From Corynebacterium sp. MSK297 (GTDB lineage Bacteria > Actinomycetota > Actinomycetes > Mycobacteriales > Mycobacteriaceae): a stretch of DNA of 64,000 nucleotides. The stretch covers positions 124,001 to 188,000 of the forward strand of contig NZ_JASPGD010000002.1 in assembly GCF_030232885.1 (NCBI RefSeq), written 5' to 3'. The position numbers and the translations under genes are program-made. Shown piece after piece: positions 1-8,211 of the stretch. Numbering within the stretch: the first letter of the stretch is position 1; each line of letters opens with the position of its first letter. Under the pieces are notes generated by a model. The model searched no databases. It was not told the DNA's origin and saw nothing but the letters and a program-made list of their open reading frames with translations.

Positions 1-444
1 ACTCCGCCGCGGGTGCGCACCATTGCAGAATCTGCAGCGGCGCAAGCCAGATTTGGCCACAGCCCGGCCTATGCATTCACCCAGCACAGCTCTGTGGAGT
101 TACCGCAGCTGCAACGGTTGGCAGTGTTGTGGTCAGCAGCCGGACGCCACGGTATCGCGCTGGCCGGGTTATTAGAATCCGTACATCGCAGCATCACTGG
201 GGTCAGCAGACACCGCAGTGCCACCGAAGCCAGCTTGCAAGGCCCACAAGCAACCGCAGTGATCTTGACGTGCCTGCCACTAGTCGGGATCGCCATGGGG
301 ATTGCGATGGGCGCGGCACCGATCAGTTTCTTGCTCACGACACAGCTTGGCGGGATCGCCCTCGTATGCGGTGTCGGCTTGTCGTGCGCAGGTTTCGTGT
401 GGTCGCGCAGAATTACCAGCAAAGCAGTAGGTGATATGCCATGA
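1..444 (+). CDS. Tad secretion membrane protein, TadB-like, 5 prime truncated by the window
   Basis: C-terminal part of a type II secretion F-domain protein of a Tad/Flp pilus system. The reading frame is open from base 1, so the gene starts outside the window. The visible part has a soluble stretch with the family-like segment VLWSAAGRHGIALAGLLESV and then two hydrophobic helices near the end (around ILTCLPLVGIAMGIAMG and IALVCGVGLSCAGFVW). It ends in an ATGA overlap with the next gene, so the two are translationally coupled. In actinobacteria this protein pairs with the TadC-like protein to form the inner-membrane platform used by the TadA ATPase. The ATPase and CpaE-like genes are expected just upstream of the window (inference from gene order). 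Confidence 0.75.
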   Translation, partial: TPPRVRTIAESAAAQARFGHSPAYAFTQHSSVELPQLQRLAVLWSAAGRHGIALAGLLESVHRSITGVSRHRSATEASLQGPQATAVILTCLPLVGIAMGIAMGAAPISFLLTTQLGGIALVCGVGLSCAGFVWSRRITSKAVGDMP

Positions 445-1025
445 CCGGGCACATGATGCTGGCGCTCGGGATGGTTCTGCTTGCAGGGGCGCTCTGTATT
501 CCGGCGGCCCCGACCGTAGGCAGGTTGGCTGCGGCGACAAACACGACGAACAACCCGCGAGAGCCGCCACAAGCACCGCACCCATTGCACATCGCTGCTG
601 ATATCGAACTATTCGCCGCCTGCATGGAGTCCGGTCTTGGGCTGCATACTGCGACCAGTGTCGTTGCAGAAGCTGCAGCCAGTGATACGGCCACGGTGTG
701 GCGAAAAGTAAGCCAATTAGAAGCTGTCGGTATTGCAGAGCGCGAAGCTTTTCGCGAGATGCGCACCCATGACGGCTTTGCGGAGCTGGCCACAATTATC
801 GAATCAGCCCGGCAGTCCGGAGCACGTATCGCGCCACGGTGTCGTGAGCTAGCGGTCAGTGTGCGTGCAGATGCCACAGATCATGCACGAGCAGCCGCAG
901 AACGTGCGGGGGTGCTTATCGCTTTGCCACTCGCGGTGTGCTTTTTGCCAGCGTTCATCGTGCTGGGCCTGGCCCCAGTGGTGATCAGTCTGGCAACCGA
1001 CCTGCTTGCCACTTCAGCGGGATAA
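441..1025 (+). CDS. Tad secretion membrane protein, TadC-like (type II secretion F domain)
   Basis: 194 residues, starting at the ATG that overlaps the upstream stop (ATGA). It has an N-terminal hydrophobic helix (MMLALGMVLLAGALCIPAAP), a soluble middle with the F-domain pattern (AACMESGLGLHTATSVVAEA, then FAELATIIESARQSGARIA), and C-terminal helices (GVLIALPLAVCFLPAFIVLGLAPVV cut by Pro). This matches the short actinobacterial TadC-type proteins. It is predicted to be the second inner-membrane platform subunit of the Flp/Tad assembly machine. It is followed after 65 bases by the pilin gene, with no terminator between them, so the locus reads as one operon. Function is inferred from family pattern and context. 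Confidence 0.75.
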   Translation: MTGHMMLALGMVLLAGALCIPAAPTVGRLAAATNTTNNPREPPQAPHPLHIAADIELFAACMESGLGLHTATSVVAEAAASDTATVWRKVSQLEAVGIAEREAFREMRTHDGFAELATIIESARQSGARIAPRCRELAVSVRADATDHARAAAERAGVLIALPLAVCFLPAFIVLGLAPVVISLATDLLATSAG

Positions 1026-1090
1026 CACCGGAAATGTGGTGCGCAGACGCACAAAATGAAGAACTTCCACCTTAATGAAAAGGAGTCATC

Positions 1091-1396
1091 ATGACTACAC
1101 CATTCCAATCGTCTCAATCCGATCAACCAGCAAATCTTGTGCTCACGAAGTCAGGGACGCACAACCCAAAAGCGAACCAGTCCCGGCCACGCCAAGCGGA
1201 ACGTGGCGCGCAGTCGAAAAAGCCCGGACTTCAGTTGCTTGCCGACGACTCCGGAATGAGCACCATTGAATACGCCATGGGATCACTGGCTGCCGCAGCG
1301 CTGGCGGCCGCGCTCTATCTAGTGGTCAGCAGTGGGGGAGTAACTGATGCTATCGAGTCGATTATCACCGATGCGCTGTCCGATACCCCGTCCTAA
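1091..1396 (+). CDS. Flp-type pilin / DUF4244 small protein
   Basis: 101 residues; the ATG follows a good ribosome site AAGGAG at 1079-1084. The C-terminal half carries a class III prepilin signature: Gly55, a predicted prepilin peptidase cleavage after it, then MSTIEYAMG with Glu at mature position 5 and Tyr at 6, followed by one hydrophobic helix (about residues 62-82). The mature peptide would be about 46 residues, the usual Flp size. The leader is long (55 residues) and basic or polar, which is typical of the actinobacterial DUF4244 type rather than proteobacterial Flp. It is the likely major subunit of the pilus or pseudopilus built by this locus. The next gene overlaps its 3 prime end by 50 bases. 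Confidence 0.8.
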   Translation: MTTPFQSSQSDQPANLVLTKSGTHNPKANQSRPRQAERGAQSKKPGLQLLADDSGMSTIEYAMGSLAAAALAAALYLVVSSGGVTDAIESIITDALSDTPS

Positions 1397-1754
1397 TAGT
1401 GCGCGCTTTCCGCAGCACTCACGCCGTGGGCAGCTGCTTCAGCTTAGGCCGTTGCGACGGCTTCGCGACGAGCGTGGTTCGGTCACGATCGAAGCTGCAT
1501 TCGCACTGGCTGCGTTGATCATTGTCACTTCGCTGATAATCGGAGCGATCGCCACGGTCAGCGCGCATATCTCCGCCATTGATGAAGCAAGTGCCGCCGC
1601 CCGGGCGCACGCTATCGGCGTGGACTACCAATCACCGAACAGTGCAGAGATCAGCGTGCAGGAAGCTGCTGGTCTGGTGACCGTGACCGCGGAAGTTCCC
1701 GCGGTTTTTGGAACCCGCAGTGCTAGCGCCGTCTATCCCGTGGAGACACGATGA
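1347..1754 (+). CDS. TadE-like pseudopilin
   Basis: 135 residues. The ATG at 1347 lies inside the pilin gene but has GGGGGAG six bases upstream; an ATG at 1371 or a TTG at 1452 are alternatives, so the start is uncertain. The segment DERG-SVTIEAAFALAALIIV (Gly44, Glu49) is a prepilin-type processing site followed by the single membrane helix of TadE proteins. The C-terminal domain is short and small-residue rich. It is predicted to be a minor pseudopilin of the Tad system. It overlaps the next gene by ATGA, so co-translation is likely. Confidence 0.7.
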   Translation: MLSSRLSPMRCPIPRPNSARFPQHSRRGQLLQLRPLRRLRDERGSVTIEAAFALAALIIVTSLIIGAIATVSAHISAIDEASAAARAHAIGVDYQSPNSAEISVQEAAGLVTVTAEVPAVFGTRSASAVYPVETR

Positions 1755-2128
1755 AGCCCACCAGCAATAGCGGTCATAAGCAGCGTCTGCAACGCCTCGT
1801 TAATGAGGCCAACGATGACGGTTATGCGACCGTGGCAGCAGCCGGGATCATCGTCGCCATCGTGGCTGTATCCCTGTCTCTGATTGGGGTAGCCAGCCAC
1901 GTGGTGGCGCGGCATCAAGGGCAACTCGCAGCAGATATGGCAGCGGTCGCTGGAGCAGAAGCCTTCGCCCGCGGAAAGCCGCCGTGCCCGGTCGCGCGGG
2001 AGATTGCCGAAGCCAACCATGCCGCCGTGGATTCGTGCCGGACCGATAACCACGACGTATTGGTGGAGGTCACCGCTGGGATATCTGTCACTAGTGCATC
2101 GGCACGAGCGCGCGCCGGGCCGCTTTAA
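1751..2128 (+). CDS. TadE/TadG-like protein of the helicase/secretion neighbourhood
   Basis: 125 residues starting at an ATGA overlap. It has a processing-like site DDG-YATVAAAG (Gly24) followed by a hydrophobic helix (IIVAIVAVSLSLIGVASHVV) and then QLAADMAAVAGAEAFARG. That block is characteristic of the Rv3654c/TIGR03816-type small TadE-like proteins found next to the DEAD/DEAH helicase in actinobacteria. It is the last gene of the Tad operon. A GTGCGGC/GCCGCAC inverted repeat at 2159-2187 lies between it and the convergent helicase and may end transcription. Its role as a minor pseudopilin is inferred. Confidence 0.7.
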   Translation: MKPTSNSGHKQRLQRLVNEANDDGYATVAAAGIIVAIVAVSLSLIGVASHVVARHQGQLAADMAAVAGAEAFARGKPPCPVAREIAEANHAAVDSCRTDNHDVLVEVTAGISVTSASARARAGPL

Positions 2129-2158
2129 CAGCTTTTAGTCGGGCTTGAGTGGGGTTGG

Positions 2159-2187
2159 GTGCGGCGCGGCTCGCTACTGTGCCGCAC
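2159..2187. terminator. Weak inverted repeat between convergent Tad operon and helicase
   Basis: GTGCGGC at 2159-2165 pairs with GCCGCAC at 2181-2187 (7 bp stem, 15-base loop). There is no long T run on either side, so it may only be a partial bidirectional terminator. Its placement between two convergent stops supports the call. Confidence 0.35.
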
Positions 2188-2191
2188 CTGC

Positions 2192-4642
2192 TTACTCAGG
2201 TGCACCTGCTTGCTCAGCCGTGCTTGCATCCAGCGATACTAGTAATGCGTTCAACACCTTGATCGCTCCTGTTTTATTGAGCGGCTCATTGCCATTGCCG
2301 CACTTCGGTGATTGCACGCACGATGGACAACCACTAGCACAACCGCAGGACGATACCGCCTGCAAGGTCGCAGCAATCCAGTCGCGGAAACGGCGAAAAC
2401 CTTCCTCGGCAAAGCCAGCCCCGCCTGGGTAGCCGTCATACACAAACACCGTCGGCAACTGCGTATCTACATGCAATGCGGTAGAAACCCCGCCAATATC
2501 CCAGCGGTCACACGTGGCCAACAGCGGCAATAGCCCAATTGCAGCGTGCTCGGCGGCGTGCAAACTGCCCGGAATATCGGCTTGGTCTATTCCTGCAGCA
2601 GCCAGCGCACGCGGGCTGATGGTATAGGCTGCCGCCTGGGTAAATAGGTGCTGCCGGGGAAGATCCAGCGGTACCTGTTCCGCCACGGAACCGTCGGGAA
2701 GCCGCACCATGAACCCGGTCACCTGGTCGATGACTTCCACATCCAGCAATGCCACCGACACATCAGGCGAGAGTTGCCGCATGTGATCTGCGGGTGGGCC
2801 TGCCAGGATCCTGATTTGGGTATCAGACAGTGCCTGGGTGGAATAGTCCGGTTGCGCTGGGCGGGCCACAGCGATGTAGTCGTCGAAATCGAGATCGTCG
2901 ATCAGAAAACTTTCGCCTTGGTGCAAATACACTGCTCCAGGGTGCAGCTGACTGGCAGCACGCGCGGAATCCACGGTGCCGAGCAAACGACCATCGGAGG
3001 AATCCACGATCATGACTTGCTGGCCAGAACCACCGCGAATATCCACAGCAGCGTGGGCGGTGTCTGGACGCAGCGGGCCGTCCGGCAAGGGGGCAGCAAA
3101 CCATCCTTGTTCCCGGGCACGCAAAAAACCATTTTCGGTCAACCGCTCTACGACGTCGTGGGCCTGCCACTGTTCAATATCGAAGGAGGTGAGAGGTTTT
3201 TCCACCGCAGCACAGTAAATATGGCCCTCGAGGACATACGGATTCGCGGGGTTAAACACGCTGGCTTCAATAGGGCGCTCCAGCAGCGCAGGGGGATGGT
3301 GTACAAGGTAGGTATCCATCGGATCATCACGGGCGACCAGCACCACCACAGAGCCTTGTCCACGTCGGCCTGCCCGGCCTGCCTGCTGCCAAAATGAGGC
3401 CACCGTGCCCGGGAATCCGGCTCCGACGACGGCATCAAGACCGCCGACGTCGATGCCGAGCTCAAGCGCGGATGTTGTGGCAACGCCCAACAGCGTGCCG
3501 TTGTCCAGATCGCGTTCTAATTTTCTGCGATCCTCAGCCAAATAGCCCGCACGATAGGACGCAATACGGGCAGCGAAATCCATGCGGCCTCGGGAACTGA
3601 GTTCTTCTGCACAGCGTAGTGCGGTGGTTTCTGCTTGCCTGCGAGACCGGACGAAAGTGAGTGTGCGCGCACCCGCAGCAACCAGATGCGCCATGATCGC
3701 GGCGGCTTCCGTTGCTGCCGCCCTGCGGACAGGAGCGCCATTGTGGCCTTCGATATCGTCGCGAAAACCCGGCTCCCACAGGCCGACGGTGCGTGCACCC
3801 TGCGGGGAGCCATCGTCGGTGATGCCATGCATAGCGCGCCCGGTGAGTCGCTGGGCATGGGCGACCGGGTCTGCGGCGGTCGCAGAAGCGCAAATGATTG
3901 TCGGATCCGAACCATAATGCGCGCACAACCGCAGCAGGCGGCGCAACACTAGGGAAACGTGTGAGCCAAAGACCCCACGGTAGGTGTGGCATTCGTCGAT
4001 GATGATGAACTCCAAATGCCGCAGCACCCGCGCCCAGCGTTGGTGTGCACCCAGCAAGGAAGCGTGCACCATATCCGGGTTGGAGAAAATAAACCGCGAG
4101 GATTCTCGAATTCCAGATCGGGATTCGGTAGGGGTGTCGCCGTCATACGGCGCTGGGGCGATCGTCGATATGTGCGGCAGTGCTGCAGAATCAGGCACGT
4201 CATTATCTGCCGCAGCACAGTCGAAGTCAGCAGCATCTACAGCCCGCAGCAATCGTTCCACCGACAACAATTGATCCGAGCCGAGCGCCTTCGTCGGGGT
4301 GAGATATAAGGCGCAGGCAGTGTGGTTTGCGCCGAGTTGAGACAACACGGGTAACTGGTAGCCCAAGGATTTTCCAGACGAGGTGCCCGTGGCGATCACA
4401 GTATTACGCCCAGCGTGGATTGCCTCGGCGGCTTCTGCCTGGTGGCTGAATAATTGTGTGATGCCGCGCTCTTCGAGTGCCGCGCGCAATCGCGGGCTGA
4501 CCCAATCCGGCCAAGCTCCATGGCGGGCAGCGCGCGCCGGGATTACTCGGTGGTGTGTCAGGGTGGAATTGGGGAAGGCGGTGGTGAGTTCATCGAGGAG
4601 TTCTTGGCCAAAAGCCGCATCCGGCTGGCTAATACTGCCCAT
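2192..4642 (-). CDS. DEAD/DEAH-box helicase with C-terminal DUF1998 (MrfA/YprA/Rv3649 type)
   Basis: 816 residues. The N-terminal helicase core has a Q-motif-like QLFSHQAEA (63-71), Walker A TGTSSGKS (85-92), TPTKALG (motif Ia), Walker B DECH (216-219) and SATAADP (motif III). The second RecA domain contains TTSALELGIDVGG and QQAGRAGRRGQG (motif VI). The C-terminus has a four-cysteine cluster CGCASGCPSC...KCGNG, the zinc site of DUF1998/MrfA helicases. In Bacillus, MrfA works with an exonuclease in repair of mitomycin-type adducts; the same role here is inference. In actinobacteria this gene conservatively neighbours the Tad genes, and here the two are convergent. The start at 4642 gives a normal length. 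Confidence 0.9.
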   Translation of the reverse strand: MGSISQPDAAFGQELLDELTTAFPNSTLTHHRVIPARAARHGAWPDWVSPRLRAALEERGITQLFSHQAEAAEAIHAGRNTVIATGTSSGKSLGYQLPVLSQLGANHTACALYLTPTKALGSDQLLSVERLLRAVDAADFDCAAADNDVPDSAALPHISTIAPAPYDGDTPTESRSGIRESSRFIFSNPDMVHASLLGAHQRWARVLRHLEFIIIDECHTYRGVFGSHVSLVLRRLLRLCAHYGSDPTIICASATAADPVAHAQRLTGRAMHGITDDGSPQGARTVGLWEPGFRDDIEGHNGAPVRRAAATEAAAIMAHLVAAGARTLTFVRSRRQAETTALRCAEELSSRGRMDFAARIASYRAGYLAEDRRKLERDLDNGTLLGVATTSALELGIDVGGLDAVVGAGFPGTVASFWQQAGRAGRRGQGSVVVLVARDDPMDTYLVHHPPALLERPIEASVFNPANPYVLEGHIYCAAVEKPLTSFDIEQWQAHDVVERLTENGFLRAREQGWFAAPLPDGPLRPDTAHAAVDIRGGSGQQVMIVDSSDGRLLGTVDSARAASQLHPGAVYLHQGESFLIDDLDFDDYIAVARPAQPDYSTQALSDTQIRILAGPPADHMRQLSPDVSVALLDVEVIDQVTGFMVRLPDGSVAEQVPLDLPRQHLFTQAAAYTISPRALAAAGIDQADIPGSLHAAEHAAIGLLPLLATCDRWDIGGVSTALHVDTQLPTVFVYDGYPGGAGFAEEGFRRFRDWIAATLQAVSSCGCASGCPSCVQSPKCGNGNEPLNKTGAIKVLNALLVSLDASTAEQAGAPE

Positions 4643-4828
4643 TTCTACCCCTTTATGGGTGTGGATAACCCGATTTTACTGAATATATTGCGTAAGAGTA
4701 TCTTCTGCGGCCAAATCGTGCGAGACTAAGCAACGAACGCGGTTTCTAGGTTAGTTCGAGAAGTGCTCGCAGCAAGGTTAGATTCGCGGACACTTTGCAG
4801 ATCCGTCGCCAAAAGAAAAGGTTTTAAC

Positions 4829-5032
4829 ATGGCAAAAGGAACCGTTAAATGGTTTAACGCTGAAAAAGGTTTCGGCTTCATCGCTCCGGAAGATGGCTCG
4901 AAGGATGTCTTCGTGCACTACTCCGAGATCCAGGGCAACGGTTTCCGTAGCCTGGAAGAAAACCAGCAGGTGGAATTCGAAATCGGCGAAGGCGCCAAGG
5001 GCCCACAGGCGCAGCAGGTTGTTGGCCTGTAA
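4829..5032 (+). CDS. cspA: Cold-shock protein CspA
   Basis: 67 residues, the standard CSD length. The RNA-binding motifs RNP1 (KGFGFI, 13-18) and RNP2 (DVFVHY, 26-31) are intact, preceded by GTVKWFN. The protein is a single-stranded nucleic acid chaperone. The start chosen is the ATG at 4829, which gives the canonical [11 protein letters not shown]-terminus. The gene has a long upstream region (4643-4828) containing AT-rich stretches such as GAATATATTG near 4681, consistent with a long 5 prime leader as in other csp genes, though no leader structure was resolved. It is followed by a clear hairpin terminator at 5097-5128. It is divergent from the helicase. Confidence 0.95.
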   Translation: MAKGTVKWFNAEKGFGFIAPEDGSKDVFVHYSEIQGNGFRSLEENQQVEFEIGEGAKGPQAQQVVGL

Positions 5033-5096
5033 TACGGTCAACCTGTAACAATTTTGCTGGCCGCTTATCTGAGCTGCCATTAAGCGAAAACATTCA

Positions 5097-5128
5097 CCCA
5101 GCATTGCCACACGGCATGCTGGGTTTTT
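5097..5128 (+). terminator. Rho-independent terminator after cspA
   Basis: CCCAGCAT at 5097-5104 pairs with ATGCTGGG at 5116-5123, followed directly by TTTTT. It is the classic hairpin plus U tract, 64 bases after the cspA stop. Confidence 0.85.
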
Positions 5129-5220
5129 GCTTTAGTGCAGAAGCACCATATATTACTGTGTAAATGAAGTAGCGCATTAGTACTCCGCACGCTAAATAAG
5201 CACGAAAGAGACGTGATCCC

Positions 5221-8208
5221 GTGGCAGGCAAGACGCTCGTTATCGTCGAGTCGCAAACCAAGGCGAAAAAAATCCAACCCTACCTGGGCAATGACTACGT
5301 GGTCGAAGCCTCCGTGGGGCATATTCGCGATCTGCCACGCGGAGCCGCTGACGTTCCCGCGAAATATAAAAAAGAGCCGTGGGCACGGCTGGGCGTGGAT
5401 ACCGACAACGGCTTTGGCGCGTTGTACGTAGTCAGCCCGGATAAAAAGAAAAAGGTCACGGACCTAAGAGCTAAGCTCAAGGATTGCTCCGAGCTGTATC
5501 TGGCCACAGACCCGGACCGTGAAGGTGAAGCCATCGCCTGGCACCTGTTAGAAGTGTTGAAACCAAAAGTTCCGGTGCGCCGAATGGTCTTCAACGAGAT
5601 CACCAAATCTGCCATCTTGGAAGCCGCGAATAACACCCGCGAGCTAGACGAAGACCTCATCGATGCACAAGAAACCCGCCGTATCCTGGACCGCCTATAC
5701 GGCTATGAGGTCTCGCCGGTGCTGTGGAAAAAGGTCATGCCACGGCTGTCGGCAGGCCGTGTGCAATCCGTGGCCACCCGCGTGATCGTCGAGCGCGAGC
5801 GCGAGCGCATGGCGTTTATCTCCGCGGATTATTGGGATCTTTCTGCCACCCTGAATACCGGTGCGGCAGACTCTGCCGAAAACCCCGCGACGTTTACAGC
5901 CCGCCTGGCCACCATCGACGGGCTACGTGTGGCGCAGGGACGTGATTTTGATGATCGTGGGCAGCTGAAAGGTTCGGCCACCGTCGTCGACAAGCAACAG
6001 GCCAACCGGCTTGCCGACGGCCTGCAGCAAGCACAACTCACCGTCACCGCCGTTGAACACAAGCCGTATACTCGCCGCCCGTACGCGCCGTTTATGACCT
6101 CCACGCTGCAGCAAGAAGCCGGCCGCAAGCTGCACTATAGCTCTGAGCGCACCATGCGTATCGCGCAGCGGCTCTACGAAAACGGTCACATCACCTATAT
6201 GCGTACCGACTCGACCTCGCTGTCGCAGCAGGGGTTGTCTGCCGCCCGGAACCAGGCCACGGAGTTGTATGGCAGCGATTTCGTGGCGGATGCGCCGCGT
6301 CGTTATGACCGCAAAGTGAAAAATTCACAGGAAGCCCACGAGGCGATCCGCCCAGCTGGTGAGTCTTTCGCAACCCCTGGTGCGCTGCACAATCAGCTGG
6401 ATACTGAGGAATTCAAGCTCTACGAGCTGATTTGGAAGCGCACGATCGCCTCACAGATGGCCGACGCCAAGGGGACGTCCATGAAGGTCACCATGGCGGG
6501 TACGGCCACCACCGGTGAACAGGCCGAATTACAGGCTAATGGACGTACCATCACCTTCCCCGGGTTCCTGCGGGCCTACGATGATGATTCTGCTGACAGC
6601 AGCGAAAAGCGTCTGCCGCAGCTGGATAAGGGCGATGGGCTGTCCGTCGACAAGCTCAGCGCAGAGGGCCACTCCACGAACCCACCAGCGCGCTACACGG
6701 AAGCGTCGTTGGTGAAAAAGATGGAAGAACAAGGCATTGGCCGCCCGTCAACGTATGCCTCGATCATCAAAACCATCAAAGACCGTGGTTACGTACACGC
6801 CCGCGGAAATGCGCTGGTGCCGTCGTGGGTGGCTTTCGCAGTGGTCGGCTTGCTGGAAAACAATTTTGCCCCACTGGTGGACTACGACTTCACCTCGTCG
6901 ATGGAAGATGAGCTCGACCAGATTGCAACTGGCGAGCAAGACCGCACGGAGTGGTTGACTGATTTCTACTTCGGGAATGAAGCCGACAGCGAGGACGACA
7001 AAAACACCGCAGAATCCATCGCTCGCCATGGCGGGCTGAAATCGTTGATCGACGTTAACCTGGAAAAGATTGATGCGCGTGCGGTGAATTCGTTGCACCT
7101 TTTCGACGATGAGGAAGGCCGCGCTGTTGTCGTGCGCGTCGGCCGGTATGGACCGTATCTGGAGCGCCGCATCGGAACGGATGCCGATGGTGAGCCGGAG
7201 TATCAGCGCGCGAACCTGTCGGAATCGACGACCCCGGATGAGCTGAATCTGCAGATGGCAGAAAAGCTATTCGCCACCCCACAGGGTGGCCGCGAGCTGG
7301 GCGAAAACCCGGACAATGGTCGGATGATTGTCGCCAAAGAAGGCCGCTTCGGCCCGTATGTCACCGAACAAGTGCGTGACGACGAGCAAGAAAAAGCTGC
7401 CGCTGAGGCAGAAGAGATCATCCGCGAAGAACGCGCTGCCGAGGACGCGCAGCGCAAAGAAGAAGGAAAACGCGCGAAAAACTGGGACAGCAAAACCGCG
7501 GAGAAGCAAAAAGACAAGCGCATTACCGAGTTGGTGGAAGCCAAGCTGAAGCCAGCGACGGCGTCGTTATTCCAGTCGATGGAGCCTGCATCGGTCACGT
7601 TGGAAGAAGCACTGCGTTTGTTGTCGTTGCCGCGCGAGGTGGGCGTGGATCCGGCAGACGGAGAAATGATCACCGCGCAAAACGGTCGTTACGGTCCGTA
7701 CTTGAAGAAGGGCTCGGATTCGCGCTCGTTGGCCGATGAAGAGCAGATTTTCTCTATTGATTTGGATGAGGCGCGCCGAATTTATGCTGAGCCGAAGCGA
7801 CGCGGGCGTGCTGCTGCGCAGCCACCGTTGAAGAAGCTCGGCGATAACGACGTTTCCGGAAAACCGATGACGGTGAAAGACGGCCGTTTCGGTCCATACG
7901 TCACCGACGGCGAAACCAATGCGTCGTTGCGGAAGGGCGATAAGCCTGAAGCGATGACGGATGCGCGGGCGAATGAGCTGCTTTCTGAGCGCCGCGCCAA
8001 AGAAGCCGCTGGTGAAGTGGGCAAGAAGACCACCAAGAAAGCTGCAAAGAAGACAGCGGCGAAAAAGACTACAGCCAAGAAAACGACGGCCAAGAAAACG
8101 ACCAAAAAAGCTGCGAAGAAGGCTGTGAAGAAAACGGCTAAAAAGACCACGAAAAAGCCTTCACCAGGAACGAAAAATGTGGTGAAGGCGGGTTCGCGGC
8201 GGAGCTAA
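5221..8208 (+). CDS. topA: DNA topoisomerase I (type IA)
   Basis: 995 residues with a GTG start (VAGKTLVIVES read as MAGKTLVIVES). The Toprim domain contains the catalytic Glu in VIVESQTKAKKI and the DPDREGE metal site (97-103). The type IA core has the active-site Tyr326 in YMRTDSTSLS. The C-terminal part consists of repeated GRYGPYL / GRFGPYV units, as in actinobacterial TopA, instead of zinc ribbons. It ends in a lysine/alanine/threonine tail of about 55 residues (from about 940) that is expected to bind DNA non-specifically. The enzyme relaxes negative supercoils. The neighbouring order (cspA, topA, cyclase, holB) equals that of M. tuberculosis. The gene is convergent with the DUF418 gene, leaving only 3 bases between stops. 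Confidence 0.97.
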   Translation: MAGKTLVIVESQTKAKKIQPYLGNDYVVEASVGHIRDLPRGAADVPAKYKKEPWARLGVDTDNGFGALYVVSPDKKKKVTDLRAKLKDCSELYLATDPDREGEAIAWHLLEVLKPKVPVRRMVFNEITKSAILEAANNTRELDEDLIDAQETRRILDRLYGYEVSPVLWKKVMPRLSAGRVQSVATRVIVERERERMAFISADYWDLSATLNTGAADSAENPATFTARLATIDGLRVAQGRDFDDRGQLKGSATVVDKQQANRLADGLQQAQLTVTAVEHKPYTRRPYAPFMTSTLQQEAGRKLHYSSERTMRIAQRLYENGHITYMRTDSTSLSQQGLSAARNQATELYGSDFVADAPRRYDRKVKNSQEAHEAIRPAGESFATPGALHNQLDTEEFKLYELIWKRTIASQMADAKGTSMKVTMAGTATTGEQAELQANGRTITFPGFLRAYDDDSADSSEKRLPQLDKGDGLSVDKLSAEGHSTNPPARYTEASLVKKMEEQGIGRPSTYASIIKTIKDRGYVHARGNALVPSWVAFAVVGLLENNFAPLVDYDFTSSMEDELDQIATGEQDRTEWLTDFYFGNEADSEDDKNTAESIARHGGLKSLIDVNLEKIDARAVNSLHLFDDEEGRAVVVRVGRYGPYLERRIGTDADGEPEYQRANLSESTTPDELNLQMAEKLFATPQGGRELGENPDNGRMIVAKEGRFGPYVTEQVRDDEQEKAAAEAEEIIREERAAEDAQRKEEGKRAKNWDSKTAEKQKDKRITELVEAKLKPATASLFQSMEPASVTLEEALRLLSLPREVGVDPADGEMITAQNGRYGPYLKKGSDSRSLADEEQIFSIDLDEARRIYAEPKRRGRAAAQPPLKKLGDNDVSGKPMTVKDGRFGPYVTDGETNASLRKGDKPEAMTDARANELLSERRAKEAAGEVGKKTTKKAAKKTAAKKTTAKKTTAKKTTKKAAKKAVKKTAKKTTKKPSPGTKNVVKAGSRRS

Positions 8209-8211
8209 GCG

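Noticed and set aside
4750..4768. CTAGGTTAG upstream of cspA as a DtxR box
   Set aside because: Only the left half fits; the right half does not match.
4763..4828. Longer start for cspA
   Set aside because: Would add 22 residues before the universally conserved GTVKWFN start.
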